Positions 1 to 7,197 of a stretch of DNA of 39,713 nt are shown here, one piece after another. The stretch's first letter is position 1. Each line of letters opens with the position of its first letter. This DNA comes from an uncultured Eubacteriales bacterium (GTDB lineage Bacteria; Bacillota; Clostridia; Christensenellales; CAG-917), in the NCBI GenBank assembly GCA_900545885.1, contig URAF01000015.1, positions 1-39,713 of the forward strand, read 5' to 3'. The notes under the pieces are model-generated. The model ran no database searches. It saw only the letters and a list, made by a program, of their open reading frames with translations, and was not told the DNA's origin. Position numbers and translations under genes: made by a program.

Positions 1-217
1 TAACCGTATTTTCACCTGACGCTGACGCGGCGCAAACATCCGCAGAGTCGGGGACTTCGAAAAATTCCGAAATTGTTTGAAGTCCTCAAAGCAAAACTTT
101 CCTTTTTGTGCGGATATTGACGTTTGCTATCCGCTATTCCGTCGGACGGTGTCCTCCTTACAAATCCGGTTAGCAGCTCCACAAACCCACTCATCAGAGT
201 GGGTTTTTTCTATGCCG
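1..217 (+). ncRNA. Candidate structured small RNA, unit 1
   Basis: The unit carries a paired GACTTC/GAAGTC arm (about 53-94), an unpaired-looking CCTCCTT at 153-159 complementary to the Shine-Dalgarno sequence, and a terminator hairpin at 183-209 (AACCCACTC/GAGTGGGTT followed by TTTTTT). I see no convincing -10 box, so the 5' end is unknown and the RNA may be shorter than the unit. Confidence 0.45.
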
Positions 218-435
218 TAACCGTATTTTCACCTGACGCTGACGCGGCGCAAACATCCGCGTAGTTGGCAACTTCGAAAAATTCAGAGATGATTTGAAGT
301 CCTCAAAGCAAAACTTTCCTTTTTGTGCGGACATTGACGTTTGCTAGCCGCTATTCCGTCGGACGGCTGTCCTCCTTACAAATCCGGTTAGCAGCTCCAC
401 AAACCCACTCGTCAGAGTGGGTTTTTTTTACGCCG
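218..435 (+). ncRNA. Candidate structured small RNA, unit 2
   Basis: Same architecture as unit 1. An ACGCGG/CCGCGT stem (about 239-265) is intact here and in unit 3. GCTAGCC near 353 can pair with GGTTAGC near 387, enclosing the CCTCCTT stretch at 371-377. The terminator is at 401-429, with an eight-T tail. The anti-Shine-Dalgarno stretch presented in a loop resembles trans-acting C-rich sRNAs of Firmicutes; function is inferred. Confidence 0.45.
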
Positions 436-650
436 CAACCGTATTTTCACCTGACTCTGACGCGGCGCAAATATCCGCGTAGTCGGCAACTTCGAAAAAT
501 TCAGAGATGATTTGAAGTCGTCAAAGCAAAACTTTCCTTTTTGTGCGGATATTGACGTTCGCTATCTGCTATTTCGTCGGACGGCTGTCCTACTTACAAA
601 TCCGGTTAGCAGCTCCACAGGTTCACTCAAACAAGTGGACTTTTTCTTTG
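436..650 (+). ncRNA. Candidate structured small RNA, unit 3 (diverged)
   Basis: The most diverged copy. Its terminator (620-649) has a different sequence, GTTCACT pairing with AGTGGAC, so base pairing is kept while the bases changed relative to units 1 and 2. This supports selection on RNA structure. The C-rich stretch reads CCTACTT (589-595), which would pair less well with a Shine-Dalgarno site than the other copies. Confidence 0.42.
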
Positions 651-662
651 AGCGGAAACGAC

Positions 663-691
663 TTGCAACAGTTCGGTTGTTTTGATATAAT
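663..691 (+). promoter_or_regulatory. Sigma-A promoter for the membrane protein gene
   Basis: TTGCAA (663-668), a 17-base spacer and TATAAT (686-691), with a TG one base upstream of the -10 (extended -10). It lies about 40 bases before the start codon at 734. Confidence 0.8.
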
Positions 692-733
692 TGGCACAAG
701 GGAAGTTTCTCAAATACTAACAGGAGTTATCTT

Positions 734-1651
734 ATGGAAGACAACATCGTTATGAATTCCGCAGACACTGCGGAAGAAGTCAAAGTTGACAGGGACGCAC
801 ATCTTGTTCCGCAGATCGGCAAATTTCAGGAGAGACCGAGAGCAGAACTTGTTGTGAAACTTGTACTTTTCACGGCGGCAATCACGGCTATGGCAGTTAT
901 GTCCGCATTTTATCCGATATGGGCAAACATTCCGTTCATCGTGATCCCGTCTCTGCTGACGCTGTTCTTTGCAAAACCCGTCTTTTTCGAAAAACTCAAA
1001 CTTGCGACACTTATTACTTTGCGTATACTTGTCGTATTTGCGGTAATTTTCAATTTCGGCGGGATATATGCACAGTACATCGTTATGGTGGCAATGATTG
1101 TCAACATACTCGAAGCGACGTTTACCGACTTCAAACACAAACAGTATTTTAACTTTGTGAGCGGATTGCTGCTTGCCGTCGGCGTACTGTTTATGAGGGG
1201 TTCTTGGGGCGGTATTGCAGGCGGTCCCGGTGAAGGTTACGACTATTATTTCACCAACGGTTTCAATCAGGCGGCGACAATTACATGGGTTATTGCTTAC
1301 ACTATTTGGAACTGGATCTTTGTTACGGGAGAGTTTTCCGCGTCGGTGTCGCTTATGCACGTCGGTTTCCTTGCGTCTCCGTTGATAGCCTGTCTTGCAA
1401 CGATGGGCGGCGGTTTCCCCGGCGGATTCGGACTGTGGTATCTCGTCCGCGCAAACTCTTTGTCGATCGGAGGTTATATGCAGATTACTTGCAAGAACTG
1501 GTTCGAAAAAGAATTCTACAACAGCAAGTTTGAGAAGTTTGTCAGATGGACGCACAAGCCTTTGGTTCAGGCAATGCTGATGTGCGTATGTATCGGACTT
1601 ATTCTTTACACGATAATCACCGGCGCACTCAACGGACATTATTTCTGGTAA
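734..1651 (+). CDS. Multi-pass membrane protein of unknown function
   Basis: A 305-residue protein that I do not recognise. A hydrophilic N-terminus of about 37 residues is followed by roughly eight hydrophobic segments (near 38-58, 63-80, 90-110, 115-130, 141-156, 182-200, 206-235 and 280-302). A glycine-rich loop occurs near 157-168, and another (GGGFPGGFG) lies near 223-231. There is no signal peptide and no recognisable transporter or enzyme motif. The start is supported by AGGAG at 721-725 and a strong promoter just upstream. The gene stands alone between the RNA repeats and a terminator, so neighbours give no hint of function. Confidence 0.85.
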   Translation: MEDNIVMNSADTAEEVKVDRDAHLVPQIGKFQERPRAELVVKLVLFTAAITAMAVMSAFYPIWANIPFIVIPSLLTLFFAKPVFFEKLKLATLITLRILVVFAVIFNFGGIYAQYIVMVAMIVNILEATFTDFKHKQYFNFVSGLLLAVGVLFMRGSWGGIAGGPGEGYDYYFTNGFNQAATITWVIAYTIWNWIFVTGEFSASVSLMHVGFLASPLIACLATMGGGFPGGFGLWYLVRANSLSIGGYMQITCKNWFEKEFYNSKFEKFVRWTHKPLVQAMLMCVCIGLILYTIITGALNGHYFW

Positions 1652-1704
1652 CAGAAAAAAGGCGATTGATTTAAGTCAACGCGACGATTTGCTTAAATTC
1701 AAAA

Positions 1705-1736
1705 AACCCGCATTAAAAGCGGGTTTTGTTTTTTTG
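1705..1736 (+). terminator. Rho-independent terminator
   Basis: AAAACCCGC, loop ATTAAAA, GCGGGTTTT followed by GTTTTTTT, 55 bases after the membrane protein gene. Confidence 0.85.
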
Positions 1737-1842
1737 AAGGACTTTGTGCGCATAAAAATTCGGGTGTTTTGTGACTTTGTTACGGAAAAAATTTTTCAGG
1801 TTGGATATACTGTCATTGAAAATAAATTCCGCGAGGTGAAAT

Positions 1843-2148
1843 ATGGCAGTATTAAACATTACAAAAAATAATTTCGAAGCAGAAGTTCTCCGTTCCGATA
1901 TACCCGTGCTCATCGATTTCTGGGCAAGCTGGTGCGGTCCGTGCCGTATGATGAGCCCGATAGTCGACGAGATTGCGGCTGAGCGCGGCGACATCAAGGT
2001 CGGCAAAGTCAACGTCGACGAGGAATCCGAACTTGCAGGTGCGTTCAACGTCATGAGCATTCCCACGCTCGTGGTCATAAAAGACGGCAAGGTCGTGAAC
2101 GGTGCGGTCGGCGTTCGTCCCAAGGCGGAAATTCTCAGAATGATTTGA
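1843..2148 (+). CDS. trxA: Thioredoxin
   Basis: A 101-residue cytoplasmic thiol-disulfide oxidoreductase of normal thioredoxin length. The active-site motif WCGPC has its cysteines at residues 31 and 34. The cis-proline loop reads MSIPTL. Start codon ATG follows GAGGTG. A TATACT box at 1806-1811 could serve as -10, but its -35 is poor. It is the first gene of a sulfur/thiol set with a rhodanese and a persulfide-type reductase, so it may reduce persulfides or disulfides released by these enzymes. That partnership is inferred from adjacency alone. Confidence 0.95.
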   Translation: MAVLNITKNNFEAEVLRSDIPVLIDFWASWCGPCRMMSPIVDEIAAERGDIKVGKVNVDEESELAGAFNVMSIPTLVVIKDGKVVNGAVGVRPKAEILRMI

Positions 2149-2158
2149 GGAAACAGGT

Positions 2159-2479
2159 ATGGGATTGTTCGACTTTTTCCGTCATACGGACATTAACGCC
2201 GGCGCAGAGAAGTGCGTGTCCACGCAAGGCGCGGTACTGCTTGACGTGCGCACGCCTTCGGAATATGCTGCGGGACACATCGACGGCAGCAGGAATATTC
2301 CGCTTCAGTCGATAGAAAGCGCGGGCAAAACGTTTTCGGACAAAAACACGCCGCTTTTTGTCTACTGTCACAGCGGCGCAAGAAGCAGAACGGCAGTGCG
2401 GATACTGCGTAATCTCGGGTACTCGGACGTAACCGACCTCGGGGGCATAATCAACTATAAAGGCAAGGTAGTGAGATAA
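2159..2479 (+). CDS. Single-domain rhodanese (sulfurtransferase)
   Basis: A 106-residue rhodanese-like protein. The domain covers nearly the whole length. It contains the LLDVRTPSEYAAGHIDG signature and the active-site loop CHSGARS, with the persulfide-carrying cysteine at residue 70. It has no signal peptide, so it is cytoplasmic. It starts 10 bases after trxA, and its stop overlaps the next start by one base (TAATG), indicating translational coupling. It probably transfers sulfane sulfur to or from the downstream reductase or thioredoxin; the physiological acceptor is unknown. Confidence 0.92.
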   Translation: MGLFDFFRHTDINAGAEKCVSTQGAVLLDVRTPSEYAAGHIDGSRNIPLQSIESAGKTFSDKNTPLFVYCHSGARSRTAVRILRNLGYSDVTDLGGIINYKGKVVR

Positions 2480-4170
2480 TGAAAGTTGTTATAGTAGGCG
2501 GAGTGGCAGGCGGCGCAACGGCGGCCGCGCGTATCAGACGGCTTGACGAAGATGCCGAAATCACGATATTCGAAAAATCGGGATACATTTCTTACGCCAA
2601 TTGCGGGTTGCCATATTACATAGGCGGAGAAATATCGGACAGGGAAGAACTGACGCTGCAAACTCCCGAGAGTTTCAACGCAAGGTTTCGAGTTGACGTT
2701 AAAGTCCGCCACGAAGTGGTCGCAATCAACCCCGACCGCAAGACCGTTACGGTCAGGAACCTGTCTGGCGGCGAAGTTTTCGAAGAAAAGTACGACAAAC
2801 TCGTGCTTTCTATGGGCGCAAAACCGATAAGACCCAATCTTCCCGGCATCGATGACGAGCGTATTTTCACCGTGCGCAACGTCGAAGACACTTTCCGCAT
2901 AAAAGACTATATCGACGCGACAAAACCCGAAAGAGCCGTAGTCATCGGCGGCGGATTTATCGGCATAGAAATGGCGGAAAATCTCAGACGTCTGGGGACG
3001 GAAGTTACGCTTGTCGAAGCCGCGCCGCAACTTATGGCTCCGTTTGACGGAGATATGGCGGCGTTCATTCACGCGGAAGTGCGTGCCGCAGGAGTAAAAC
3101 TTGTGCTCGGCGGAATGGTTGACGGTTTTGAAAGCAACGGTAAATCTCTGGGTGTCAGACTGAAAGACGGCGTTACTATTTCTTGCGATATGGCGGTGCT
3201 TGCCATAGGCGTCGCGCCCGATACCGCGCTTGCAAAAGACGCGGGATTTGAACTCGGCATAAAGGGTAGCATAGTCGTCAACGAACGTATGGAAACTTCC
3301 GTGTCCGACGTTTACGCAGTGGGCGACGCGGTGCAAATCAAAAATTTCGTGACGGGCAAACCCGCGCTTATTTCGCTTGCGGGACCCGCCAACAAACAAG
3401 CCCGCATTGCTGCCGACAATATATGCGAAAAGGACAGCCGTTACAACGGCGCACAGGGAAGTTCGGTAATCAAAGTTTTCCGTCTTACCGCAGCGGCAAC
3501 GGGGATTAACGAAAGAACGGCAAAAAGCGAAGGCATCGATGCCGACAAAGTTATTCTTTCTCCCATGAACCATGCAGGGTACTATCCCGGCGGCAAAATC
3601 ATGACGATGAAAGTCGTTTTCGAAAAAGGAACGTACCGTTTGCTCGGCGCACAGATTGTCGGCTTTGACGGCGTGGACAAACGCATAGACGTACTTGCGA
3701 CGGCAATCCGCGCGGGAATGAAAGTTACCGACCTTACCGAGCTTGACCTTGCGTACGCACCCCCGTATTCTTCTGCCAAAGACCCTGTCAATATGGCGGG
3801 ATTTATGGCGGAGAACATCAGGGACGGACTTGTCGGACAATGGTATTACGACGACGAACCGACCCTGCCGAGAGACGGAAGCGTAACTCTGCTTGACGTA
3901 AGAACTGCAGAGGAGTTTGCAACGGGCAACATAGACGGTTTTGTCAACATTCCCGTTGACGAACTTCGGGAAAGGGCAGGAGAACTCGATAAGGATAAAC
4001 CCGTATACGTAATTTGCCAAAGCGGACTGAGAAGTTATATCGCCGCGCGCATACTTGCGGGGCGCGGATTTGAAGTATACAACTTTGCGGGCGGATACAG
4101 ATTTTACGCTGCGGTCGTCAGGGACAAACTGTTTGCTGAACGTTCGACAGCTTGCGGAAAAGACGCTTAA
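2479..4170 (+). CDS. CoA-disulfide/persulfide reductase with C-terminal rhodanese domain
   Basis: A 563-residue flavoprotein. Residues 1 to about 450 form a class III pyridine nucleotide-disulfide oxidoreductase. The FAD motif VGGVAGGATAAAR lies at the N-terminus. The motif SYANCGLPYY carries the single redox cysteine C42 that marks CoA-disulfide reductases and NADH oxidases. A second Rossmann motif, VIGGGFIGIEMAE, binds NAD(P)H. Residues about 465-555 are a rhodanese domain with loop CQSGLRS (C513). This fusion is known from NAD(P)H-dependent persulfide reductases and CoADR-RHD enzymes that reduce CoA persulfide or polysulfide. The immediate rhodanese and thioredoxin neighbours support a persulfide-handling role. 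Choosing between CoA disulfide and persulfide as main substrate is not possible from sequence. Confidence 0.92.
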   Translation: MKVVIVGGVAGGATAAARIRRLDEDAEITIFEKSGYISYANCGLPYYIGGEISDREELTLQTPESFNARFRVDVKVRHEVVAINPDRKTVTVRNLSGGEVFEEKYDKLVLSMGAKPIRPNLPGIDDERIFTVRNVEDTFRIKDYIDATKPERAVVIGGGFIGIEMAENLRRLGTEVTLVEAAPQLMAPFDGDMAAFIHAEVRAAGVKLVLGGMVDGFESNGKSLGVRLKDGVTISCDMAVLAIGVAPDTALAKDAGFELGIKGSIVVNERMETSVSDVYAVGDAVQIKNFVTGKPALISLAGPANKQARIAADNICEKDSRYNGAQGSSVIKVFRLTAAATGINERTAKSEGIDADKVILSPMNHAGYYPGGKIMTMKVVFEKGTYRLLGAQIVGFDGVDKRIDVLATAIRAGMKVTDLTELDLAYAPPYSSAKDPVNMAGFMAENIRDGLVGQWYYDDEPTLPRDGSVTLLDVRTAEEFATGNIDGFVNIPVDELRERAGELDKDKPVYVICQSGLRSYIAARILAGRGFEVYNFAGGYRFYAAVVRDKLFAERSTACGKDA

Positions 4171-4227
4171 AACCGTTGGTTTGAGCTTGTAAACGTGCGT
4201 TTTGTGCGTTTGCACCATTGAATGGCG

Positions 4228-4261
4228 ATAAAAAAGCCGATAGCAATATCGGCTTTTTATG
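4228..4261. terminator. Bidirectional terminator between convergent genes
   Basis: AAAAAGCCGATA, loop GCAA, TATCGGCTTTTT. A-rich and T-rich flanks on both sides make it work for the reductase on the plus strand and for the Crp/Fnr gene on the minus strand. Confidence 0.85.
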
Positions 4262-4323
4262 TTCTTTTATCGGTTTGATGTCGGTTGATTTTCAAACAAT
4301 CGGAAAATCGCCATTCATGTACG

Positions 4324-4983
4324 TTATTTTTCGGCAAGTTCTTCAAGCCCTTGCAGATTAAGGATTTCAACCGTTCCGCGCGACAGGCGGACAAGTCCTT
4401 CGTCGGCAAAGTATTTCAGCATTCGTGTCACGACTTCGCGGGGGCTTCCCAGGTGATTGCCGATTGTTTCGTGCGTGAGTTTGAGGGTGGTGTCGCCTTC
4501 GATGTTGGCTTCTTCCGCCAAAAAAGCGGCAAGTCTGCGGTCAAAACTTTTCCACATTATCTGTTCGACAAGCCACATCGTGTCCGTAAACCTGCTTGCA
4601 ATGACTTCGTTTGTGAAGTTGGCAAGCGGCGCGGAGTCTTTCATTATTTTTTTGTAGACTTCCGCGGGTATGACGGTAACTTCGGAGTCTTTCTCCGCCG
4701 CAAGAGTAATCGAAAACTGCAAACCGTTCATCATACACGACGCGGACAAAAGGCACAGGTCGCGTTCGAACAGTCTGTAAAGGGTGATTTCTTTGCCTTC
4801 GGGCGACGTGGTGTAAGCGCGGATTTGTCCCGACCGAACGAGTATAAGCCCCGTGCACTCCGAGCCGCCTTTATGCAAAAGTGCGCCTTTCGGGAATTTG
4901 CGCTCGAAAGCCGCGTCGGAAATCGCCGCGCGTTGCGAATCGTTCAATTGATTCCATACAGGGAAGAACTCCGTAAAATCCAT
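4324..4983 (-). CDS. Crp/Fnr-family transcriptional regulator
   Basis: A 219-residue regulator with an N-terminal cyclic-nucleotide-binding-type beta barrel (about 10-125) and a C-terminal winged helix. The recognition region reads LTHETIGNHLGSPREVVTRMLKYF, with the typical small-residue turn. It lacks the N-terminal cysteine cluster of Fnr. Cysteines do occur in the effector domain (C43 and two within LCLLSASC), so thiol sensing is possible but unproven. Start ATG follows AGGAG; a TGATATACT extended -10 lies at about 5001-5008. It faces the thioredoxin-rhodanese-reductase genes tail to tail, so it may regulate sulfur or redox functions. That link is inference. Confidence 0.9.
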   Translation of the reverse strand: MDFTEFFPVWNQLNDSQRAAISDAAFERKFPKGALLHKGGSECTGLILVRSGQIRAYTTSPEGKEITLYRLFERDLCLLSASCMMNGLQFSITLAAEKDSEVTVIPAEVYKKIMKDSAPLANFTNEVIASRFTDTMWLVEQIMWKSFDRRLAAFLAEEANIEGDTTLKLTHETIGNHLGSPREVVTRMLKYFADEGLVRLSRGTVEILNLQGLEELAEK

Positions 4984-5000
4984 AGCCGCTCCTTTTAATC

Positions 5001-5009
5001 AGTATATCA
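5001..5009 (-). promoter_or_regulatory. Extended -10 promoter element for the Crp/Fnr gene
   Basis: On the minus strand TGATATACT lies just upstream of the AGGAG and start codon. No good -35 is present at 17 bases, which fits an extended -10 promoter or one needing an activator. Confidence 0.5.
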
Positions 5010-5199
5010 CAAAATCGCAGGCGCAAGGAAGACCAATTTGACATTTTCGGAACTTCGGGACGAAACAATGGGTCGGGAAATCAGCGCGGATGCTGTGTTT
5101 TGACGTTCCTAAACGGGCGAAAAAAGAAATTTCGTCAAAAAAATAAAAAATTTTCCGAAATTTCTGGACAAACGTATGTCGGATTTTGTTATTAGTTTA

Positions 5200-5386
5200 T
5201 GAACAGAGCAAACAGACCTGCGGCGGCAGCCATCAACGCCCTGAATGTTAATCTGTTTGTGTCAAGCCGCTTGGGGGGAAAATTATTCGTCGTTTGTAGG
5301 ATTTCGGCGAATGACCGTCGACCCAATGAGCGGATATGATTGCCTGGAAAGAGCCCGACTGCATACATCGGGCTCTTTCTGTTTGT
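5200..5386 (+). ncRNA. Probable structured non-coding RNA, class unassigned
   Basis: No gene fits this stretch, but it folds well on the plus strand. A long stem pairs CCGCTTGGG (about 5267-5275) with CCCAATGAGCGG (5321-5332), capped by ATTCGTCG/CGGCGAAT with a 12-base loop. The 3' end is a strong hairpin, AAAGAGCCCGA/TCGGGCTCTTT (5348-5378), followed by T-rich sequence. CAAACAG near 5209 can pair either with internal TCTGTTTG (5252-5259) or with the 3' terminal CTGTTTG. A weak promoter, TGGACA at 5165-5170, fits a start near 5200. Length and rod shape recall 6S RNA, but the conserved 6S core is not convincingly present. Confidence 0.45.
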
Positions 5387-5502
5387 ATTTTTCAATTTTT
5401 TCAGTTCTGAATATTTGTTGTTTTGTTTTTTACAACGTCGCAACTTGTTTGCAGTTTAATGTCGTTGCTTTTGCTGACGTGCAGAAAAATGCGTCCACCG
5501 CG

Positions 5503-6429
5503 TCACAGAGCAAAAAGCGTTATTTCGGTAGGGTAAATAGGCGAACTCTTGTAACGCAGATAGAATTTGTAGTCCTGCGATATCTCGTGAATCATTTTTG
5601 GAATTTTCCACAAATCCTCGTTGTTGTGATATACGGATATCAAAAGTTTCGGGTGGTCGTTTTTTATGTGATTGACGGCGCCCATCAAGGCTTTTTGCTC
5701 GTAGCCTTCGACGTCGGCTTTTATCAGGGTTACGGGTTCGGATATATCGGCGTCCACGGTCGTGACTTCCACTTCGTCGCCGCCTTCCGAGGACAGCGTG
5801 TTTGCCGATAGGCTGGCTTCACAGGTGTTCAGCCTCATCGTACCCACTTCGTCACCCACGCCTTTCAGACGGCAGTCTATGTCGCGGAAAGATGCGACGC
5901 GCAGTTGCAGAACCTCGAAAATCTGCGGCGTTATTTCATAACAATAAAACTTTTTGTAGCAGTCTTCGCCGTAGTTCTGAATGTAAGAAACCACGGTGTC
6001 GCCCGTGTATGCTCCAAGGTCAACTATGACTTCGTCGGGTGAACATTTCACTAGGTCGAGGTCGAAGTATTCGTCGAACAGGTATTCCTTTGTTCTTGTC
6101 GTGTTGTCGAAATCGTAGCGGTACCAGTTGGACAAAATGGCAAACAAAGTTTTTTTGGAGCGGTAATCCGCGAGTTTTTCGTACACCCAAACGAAGTCGT
6201 CGATATGCTGCGAAAGGGCGGCGGCTTTGAGCTCTATTTCTTCGAAAACGTTGTTGTCTGCGTCGAGCTGTCCCCAATATCCGAAATTGCCGAAAAACAC
6301 GGAACAACTTTTTTTCACGTCGGGGTGCACGGCTTCGAACGCCGTCCTCATTCGGTGGTAGATTTCTTTTTCCGAAAGCCCTCTTATTTCGTCTGCGAGT
6401 TCGTAAAACTTTTTGTCAACGACGTTCAT
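5503..6429 (-). CDS. FkbM-family SAM-dependent methyltransferase
   Basis: A 308-residue protein. The first 130 residues are a helical region without recognised domain. From about 150 the class I methyltransferase fold begins with VIVDLGAYTGDTVVSYI (SAM-binding motif I), then FYCYEITPQIFEVL (motif II) and VTLIKADVEGYEQKALMGA, the typical FkbM motif; it ends LLISVYHNNEDLWKIP. FkbM enzymes O-methylate sugars, polyketides or other hydroxyls. Start was placed at the ATG at 6429, preceded by GGAGG at 10 bases; an upstream in-frame extension lacks a ribosome site. No glycan or biosynthetic gene adjoins it, so the substrate is unknown. Confidence 0.85.
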   Translation of the reverse strand: MNVVDKKFYELADEIRGLSEKEIYHRMRTAFEAVHPDVKKSCSVFFGNFGYWGQLDADNNVFEEIELKAAALSQHIDDFVWVYEKLADYRSKKTLFAILSNWYRYDFDNTTRTKEYLFDEYFDLDLVKCSPDEVIVDLGAYTGDTVVSYIQNYGEDCYKKFYCYEITPQIFEVLQLRVASFRDIDCRLKGVGDEVGTMRLNTCEASLSANTLSSEGGDEVEVTTVDADISEPVTLIKADVEGYEQKALMGAVNHIKNDHPKLLISVYHNNEDLWKIPKMIHEISQDYKFYLRYKSSPIYPTEITLFAL

Positions 6430-6548
6430 TCGCCCGATACCTCCTTGTGTCAATGCATTATATGAAAAAGTTTTAGTATATGTAATATCGGCTGAATGCT
6501 TTATGGGGTTTATTGCGGTCATGCTGTAAGCGCATGGTAACAAACGGC

Positions 6549-6577
6549 TTTACAAAAAGGGGCAAAAAGGGTATAAT
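6549..6577 (+). promoter_or_regulatory. Sigma-A promoter for the DtxR-family gene
   Basis: TTTACA (6549-6554), a 17-base A/G-only spacer except one C, then TATAAT (6572-6577), about 28 bases before the start codon at 6605. Confidence 0.75.
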
Positions 6578-6604
6578 CGTTTCAATAAATATGTTTGGTG
6601 AAGT

Positions 6605-6973
6605 ATGAGAACACACGAATCCGAAGAAATGTATTTAGAGACGATTCTGCTCATGAAACGTCAGAAAGCCAACGTGCGTTCCGTGGACGTTGTCGAGGCT
6701 CTGGATTATGCGAAATCCAGCGTTTCGCGCGCGGTCAATCTGCTTGTCAAAAAAGGATATATAACAATCGACCGCATAGACGGCAACATCAACTTTACGG
6801 AAGCGGGCAGAAAGAAAGCGGAAAACATTTACGAGCGTCACGAAATGCTGACCGCCGTGCTTGAAAAGATAGGGGCGGACAAAGAACTTGCAGAAGAGAA
6901 CGCCTGCCGCATCGAACACGTGGTGTCCGAAGAACTGCTGGAAGTAATACGTAAATACCTTGCCGAACACTGA
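6605..6973 (+). CDS. Short DtxR-family metal-dependent regulator
   Basis: A 122-residue DtxR/MntR-type repressor. It has an N-terminal winged helix (recognition region VRSVDVVEALDYAKSSVSRAVNLLVKKGYI split over about 24-53) and a dimerisation domain with likely metal ligands (H79, and E/H in RIEHVVSEE). It ends without the SH3-like third domain, as in MntR. The first metal position reads EEMYLE, with methionine where MntR has Asp8; DtxR/IdeR also carry methionine there, which suggests iron-type rather than manganese-type selectivity. No transporter adjoins it on the same strand. It is next to, but convergent with, the nickel operon. Target genes are unknown. Confidence 0.88.
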   Translation: MRTHESEEMYLETILLMKRQKANVRSVDVVEALDYAKSSVSRAVNLLVKKGYITIDRIDGNINFTEAGRKKAENIYERHEMLTAVLEKIGADKELAEENACRIEHVVSEELLEVIRKYLAEH

Positions 6974-7121
6974 ACTCCGTGCGGAATTCGAAGCAACCCG
7001 AACGCGTAACAGCAAAGAAAAGCGACGGGAAAAACAAACGTAAAAGCAACAGAAAATGTCAGTTGATTTAATCGAAAAACGACTGATATGAAAGATGGCT
7101 GAAAACCGACCGATAAAACAA

Positions 7122-7152
7122 AAACGAAGTCGATTCGGACTTCGTTTTTTTA
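7122..7152. terminator. Bidirectional terminator between DtxR gene and larC
   Basis: AACGAAGTC, loop GATTCG, GACTTCGTT followed by TTTTT on the plus strand; T-rich tail (TTTTTGTTTT) on the minus strand as well. It closes both convergent transcripts. Confidence 0.85.
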
Positions 7153-7197
7153 TGTGAACTGTGCTGTATTTAATTTCAATTTTGCAGAAAATGCGGT

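Larger units (their letters stand above)
1..650 (+). repeat. Three tandem 217-218 bp repeat units
   Basis: Three head-to-tail units begin at 1, 218 and 436. Each starts with AACCGTATTTTCACCTGAC and ends in a T-tailed hairpin. Units 1 and 2 are nearly identical; unit 3 is more diverged. The first unit lies at the window edge, so more copies may lie upstream. No protein-coding frame is conserved across the units, while hairpins are conserved. The sequence directly shows the repetition and the terminators; that the units encode RNAs is inference. Confidence 0.9.

Noticed and set aside
1..650. CRISPR array
   Set aside because: Units are over 200 bp, adjacent without spacers, and contain terminators. 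No cas gene is present.
2455..4218. Minus-strand open frame of about 587 codons
   Set aside because: Antisense to the persulfide reductase-rhodanese gene; no motif or ribosome site.
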